Origin: Trichosphaerium sp. ATCC 40318
Taxonomy: Eukaryota; Discosea; Flabellinia; Trichosidae
Direction of reading: 5' to 3'
Assembly: GCA_038496445.1 (NCBI GenBank)
Contig: JALMLS010000254.1
Span: forward strand, 1-23,130
DNA length: 23,130 nt
The position numbers and the translations under genes are program-made. Positions 19,372 through 23,130 of the stretch are shown in pieces. Under the pieces are notes generated by a model. The model saw only the letters and a list, made by a program, of their open reading frames with translations. It did no database searches and was not told where the DNA came from. Numbering within the stretch: the stretch's first letter is position 1; each line of letters begins with the position of its first letter.

Positions 19372-19417
19372 GATATACATAGTACTGTTAAATACCTCTT
19401 TAAGGGTCTGTCTTTTT

Positions 19418-20388
19418 TTATTTCTCTTTGTTGTATACCAAGGTCTGTAAAAGATCATGAATGTGACCCGAAATGAAATAATCTTTAAAAGGTGTTCTTG
19501 AGTCGCGTATAACATAATCAACATCAACATGAGACTATATTCAGCTTAGTCACCTTGTATTTTATACTAATAACGAACCTGTTTTATGTTAAGAGTATCT
19601 CCATATTGGTACCATACATCGCTACCTAATGGGTATTTTATACCCACTTTGAGGTTAACAAGCTTTTGAAATTCTTTCTTTGTTGACTTCACCAAAATTG
19701 TTAAAAGTGAGTCGTATCCATTTATTGCTGCCCATACAAACGCTCTAGTATGCTTTCCTCCAGATAATATACCTACATGATCTACATTAACCACTTGAAC
19801 AAGTTAAAACCTCAGAGGTGAAACGTACCAGAGACGAAGTTATGAAGGATGAATTGTTGACCTTTAAAACCCTTGTCTTTGCGATAGTACTCACAAAATT
19901 TGTCACCACGTGCTATTATATTAAGTTTTAATAAACACACGACCTATAGATTGTACTTACTGACATACTTGACCAAAAGAGCAAGACCAACCCTGTTAGA
20001 AAAAAGTCAAAAAAAAACATTCATGTTTTACAAAAAACTCCAACTTTCCTTGCTTTGAAGTGGTAAGACTGTTCCTCTGAACTTCTCTTCTCTCTGATGA
20101 AGTAGTAGCGTGATAAAGGCGATCTCTCAGTGCTACTAGTAGATCCTCCAAAAGATTTCTAGGAAAGAAAATAAGCTGCTCTGTTTTCAAATAAAATGTT
20201 ATTGCGCTTCCAAAAGCACGACGTACGTTAAAACTATACTTCCAAATATCGTCTGACGTTAATATACCGTTCCATGCTTTCGAAACAATGATACAAGAGC
20301 ATAGAGAGTCTACAAGTAACTGTTTAAAACACATATGATGTATTTCGCTAGGTAAATCATTAAAACAAAGTGCAGCTGTTATTGACAT
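19418..20388 (-). CDS. F-box protein with ankyrin-like repeats
   Basis: The minus-strand gene starts at ATG 20388. The first exon encodes a clear F-box (FNDLPSEIHHMCFKQLL, then CIIVSKAWNGILTSDDIW). This is followed by NVRRAFGSAITFYLKTEQL and a charged stretch. Downstream exons in one consistent frame read GDKFCEYYRKDKGFKGQQF, then VNVDHVGILSGGKHTRAFVW continuing as AAINGYDSLLTILVK, an ankyrin-like unit. KYPLGSDVWYQYGDTL and SRTPFKDYFISGHIHDLLQT come next, and the frame ends at TAA 19420-19418. F-boxes bind Skp1; ankyrin repeats usually choose the partner, so an SCF substrate receptor is the likely role. The join from exon 1 to the next exon (about 20032-19995) is ambiguous: the obvious GTAAAA donor gives the wrong phase. 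This gene could therefore be damaged, or it uses a GC donor (GCAAGG, near 20055). Confidence 0.68.
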
Positions 20389-20972
20389 TGTTGCTAATGC
20401 GTTTTGGTTTTAAGTCAAACCAGAAAGTTTAAGTAGAGACGAAAAAGGAAATTTGAAAAAAAGTGTCAACAAGTGCCGTTGAATGACCTGAACATTTGGG
20501 GTAATAGCGTATGTTACATGGTTGAGAAAAAAGTACGATGAATCACACGTATCAATCTCAAAAAACCCTCAAAGAATGAGGCCGCTGTGAAAAAACTTGG
20601 TTTTTTTTTGAAATTTTTGTTTATTAACCAATATTTACACTCGAATAGGAAAGAGAGTGAGACACCACGTTTACTTTTTTTCAAATAAAAATAACATGGA
20701 GAAACTCCTTGTGTTTCACCTATCTTACAAAGGTGCAGAAAAATCACATTGAGATCCTTTGGTTTCATCGGAAACAAGAAGCTAAAAAACAACAATAAGT
20801 CAAAAATAGGCAAAAAAAAAAAAAAGAAAAAGAAAGCTCCCACGTGTTTCAAATGAAATAAAACTCTTATTTACAAAAACTCTAATAATGGGAGGCTCTT
20901 TAGACATATTAAAATATATGAATAGTACGGCATGTCAAATGAAAAAACATGCAAAAAAAAAAACAGAAAAAA
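20389..20972. other. Intergenic region upstream of the F-box/ankyrin gene
   Basis: Low-complexity, A- and T-run-rich DNA (for example around 20810-20835) with one CACGTG at 20841-20846. A long minus-strand frame from 20852 to 20514 begins with a poly-Phe run translated from homopolymer and shows no family features, so I do not call it. The region holds the OSBP 3' flank and the F-box/ankyrin promoter. Confidence 0.5.
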
Positions 20973-23130
20973 TCATGAGTAAAAAAAATTCAACTTTCTA
21001 TCGATCTTGTCTTGTCTTATCTTTCGTACATTTTTGGCTTTTTCTTCTTCACCAGCATCTAGAGCCTTTTTCTTTTCCTCTCTCTCTTGCCAGTAATTAT
21101 TTTTATAGATATAGGTCCATCCAGCAGGTTCATTAACATCATCTATTTTTTCAAACCATTTTGGTACCCATGGCTTATCACCACGCTTAGTAGCATTATC
21201 TCTTTGTCTTTGCTCAACCTTTAGCTTGAGTGCAGTAGCCTCTTCGATTTTTTCTTGTTCGAGTAGAATACGGTCAGGACGAAGTCTAGAGTCGGTAGGA
21301 GGTAAAAGTTTTTCATAAGCTTCATCTCTATCTAAAAGAAAAACGTGTAAGCACAATAACAAAAAAAAAAAGCGAGTCTCCCATGACGTACCACTAAGTG
21401 TTTTTGCATATTGAGTCATATTATGTTTATCACCAGTATACCATTTCTAAAATAATCTATTAATATCATATTTTGTTCACATGACTCGGAGATAAAAATA
21501 CTTTTTGAAAATTTTTAGTCGAAAGGGCTCAGGCCGTTTTTATCATCAAAGAGAGTGCTACAAGGTAAAACACCAAGAGCTCTCGATATGACTCGTCATG
21601 TTGTAACCATCATAACGCCCAACCATATTTTTTTTTTACACGTCAAGTTTGAGTTAAAACCAAAAAAAAAAATCTTGGCTGAAATGTTTAGAGTGACGTA
21701 CTTCAGGTACACGCCATAATTCAATTTCTTCACCAGCTTTGTGGCTAGAACTATCTACGAGCCATTTTGCTTTGATGAAGGTGTTCCATTTACCAGTAAG
21801 CTCAATTCTATAAACGAATTAGTAAAGACAATCAGAAAACGTAAAAACAAAAGCCAGGGGCAAGATCAAAGCAATCTGCTGTTATAACATACAATTTCTC
21901 GCCCTTGGAGTTGGTAATGTATCCTTTGATATCATATATAGCGCTGAACAAGTTTGTCCAACCACATTTTTGGAAGGTAACAGAGCAAGACTCTTTTGTT
22001 TTCAAGTTAATGATTTTCAATTCACCAAAATGCTCCAACCATGTTTGGCCGACAATAATGCTTTGAACACGAGTGCTAGTAATAAGTATAAGTACCACAT
22101 AGAAGGGGAAGGAAATCAAAGGTCATATAGCGAAGATAGGACATAATTAATCCAATTTTTTCTCAAATGCTATAAAACACGTACCTTGGTGTTCTGAACC
22201 AGTAATGCTCATCCTTTGCTGGGAAAACAAGATGAGAACTTGCTCTATAAGTGCATCAGTGATGATATGTCGGAGTAAGGAGACTAGGTTATGAAGCCTT
22301 ATATTGCCAAAAGGCACTAGTAACGTACTTGGTATCAATGTCCAATGCGTTACCCAAAAAGCGAGTTTCGAGACGACTTACTTGCCAAAATTTCCACGTA
22401 TCAGCTTCTACGTGGTTCGCTGTTATTGGAGGGTGGTGACTGACCTATTCTAGTGATTAGAATTCGAATGTACGCACATCTTAAAACAAGAATTCACCAT
22501 CATAAAATGGGGTAACGTGCCTGCTCAGCGAGGAATTTGCAACCATTGCTTGATACATGCTCGTAAGTCTCACCAAGTACTGGGTTGAAATTTGTGTCTT
22601 AAAAGATATTAGATTCATTGTTTAAACTCGTTTTAACGCTTTTTAGCGTTTGGGTAACGACTACGTGTTTCGAAAATATTTATGCGTACAATAACGCTCT
22701 GTACTGGCAACACCAGACACAGCAAATGCACACACATACGCCAATCTATCCATGGAATCGACTTGTTTTTCAGCGTCGTGTAGCAATTTACAGAAAGCCA
22801 TTGTTTCTGCTGACCTCTGTAGTACAGTGAGAGACTCATAGTACTGACAAGGTAGCGATAGGCCAGCTCTTATTAGATCAACGCCTAATTTTCCTGGGGA
22901 CACTGTAAGGCAAAGAACGGCGCAAAAAAAACAAATAATTGCAAAAGTGGCCGGAAAAGGATTAATGAGCGCGTTTAACGCGTCCCAACAAATGTTACAA
23001 GTTAAATACCGTAAGTGAGGTTCCACAGCGTAGCAGCCCATGTATCTGCCTCGTCTGGTTTATCCGGCATTTCTGCTTTCTCCTCTTTTTGAGCACTTTG
23101 CTCGGTACCACCCCAAACCCAACCGGAAAC
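20973..23130 (-). CDS. Oxysterol-binding protein-related protein (Kes1/Osh4-type), 5' partial
   Basis: Nine minus-strand exons keep one frame: 23130-23010 (continues off the window), 22902-22690, 22597-22521, 22444-22329, 22244-22185, 22075-21893, 21807-21702, 21446-21392, 21331-20973. About 430 codons are present. Family marks in order: GKLGVDLIRAGLSLP, DRLAYVCAFAVSGVAST, NFNPVLGETYEHV, the ORP fingerprint EQVSHHPP, LETRFLGNALDID, VQSIIVGQTWLEHFGEL, TGKWNTFIKAKW, and the C-terminal LLPPTDSRLRPDR with a Glu/Lys-rich helix. ORPs move sterols and PI4P between membranes. No PH or ankyrin domain is seen in the covered part, so a short Kes1/Osh4 type fits. EQ and VSHHPP are joined only by a GC-AG intron (GCACGT donor at 22520). 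A perfect GTAAGT at 22381-22376 lies inside coding sequence and is apparently not used. Intron 21701-21447 is long (255 bp). Confidence 0.93.

Larger units (their letters stand above)
18487..19417. other. Repeat-containing intergenic region
   Basis: No gene is supported between the F-box/MORN pseudogene and the stop codon of the F-box/ankyrin gene. The region holds two groups of inverted repeats (18886-18978 and 19206-19274) and a dispersed 20-bp repeat pair. On the minus strand, a short peptide reading near 18615-18640 (YKDGM) may be a further MORN-variant scrap, too short to trust. A CACGTG is at 18858-18863. Confidence 0.5.

Noticed and set aside
20514-20852. 112-codon minus-strand frame with a hydrophobic start
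   Set aside because: The hydrophobic stretch is poly-Phe translated from an A-run. There is no family similarity and no splice-site context.
1-23130. Prokaryotic or endogenous viral segment as the source of the whole window, prompted by the YwqK and F-box repeats
   Set aside because: Spliceosomal introns occur throughout, including within the long F-box/MORN gene. The flanking genes are ordinary cellular genes, and no viral capsid, polymerase or other hallmark gene is present. Transfer of the repeat family alone remains possible.

Overview
The window is nuclear DNA from a eukaryote with compact genes. It is AT-rich, and genes lie on both strands about 0.1 to 1 kb apart. Most are split by many short GT-AG introns, usually 40-90 bp, often with a GTACGT-type donor. 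The gene set is an EH-domain protein, an alpha-arrestin, an Ecm4-type glutathionyl-hydroquinone reductase, a Kes1/Osh4-type sterol carrier and F-box adaptors. That fits a fungus, and I would guess an early-diverging (Mucoromycota-like) one. Plant-type LRR genes and F-box/MORN/ankyrin families also occur in other protists, so the assignment is an inference. No tRNA, rRNA, CRISPR array or complete transposon was recognised.

Layout, left to right. A plus-strand gene (239-2871) joins a glycogen-binding CBM48 domain to an unrecognised acidic C-terminal half. Next is a plus-strand gene with three tandem EH domains (3584-5180). Four minus-strand genes follow: a long F-box plus MORN-variant repeat protein (5458-7163), an alpha-arrestin (7728-9671), a short intronless F-box/MORN-variant protein (10380-10973), and a secreted-type LRR membrane protein with no kinase domain (11264-13377). 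A head-to-head pair comes next: a glutathionyl-hydroquinone reductase (minus, 13867-15272) and a DUF1152-like protein (plus, 15340-16654), with start codons separated by 67 bp. The right third holds a decayed third F-box/MORN copy (17340-18486) interrupted by 20-bp palindromic repeats, a repeat-rich gap, an F-box/ankyrin gene (minus, 19418-20388), and an oxysterol-binding protein (minus, 20973-23130) whose 5' end lies outside the window.

Two layers are visible. Housekeeping genes for endocytosis, lipid transfer and redox detoxification are interleaved with an accessory layer of F-box proteins carrying variable repeat arrays plus an LRR surface protein. The accessory layer varies in copy number, exon structure and integrity, which suggests fast turnover.

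Exon coordinates were worked out by hand from reading frame, splice phase and family motifs. Every coding junction quoted as resolved keeps the reading frame. Unresolved junctions are marked in the entries.
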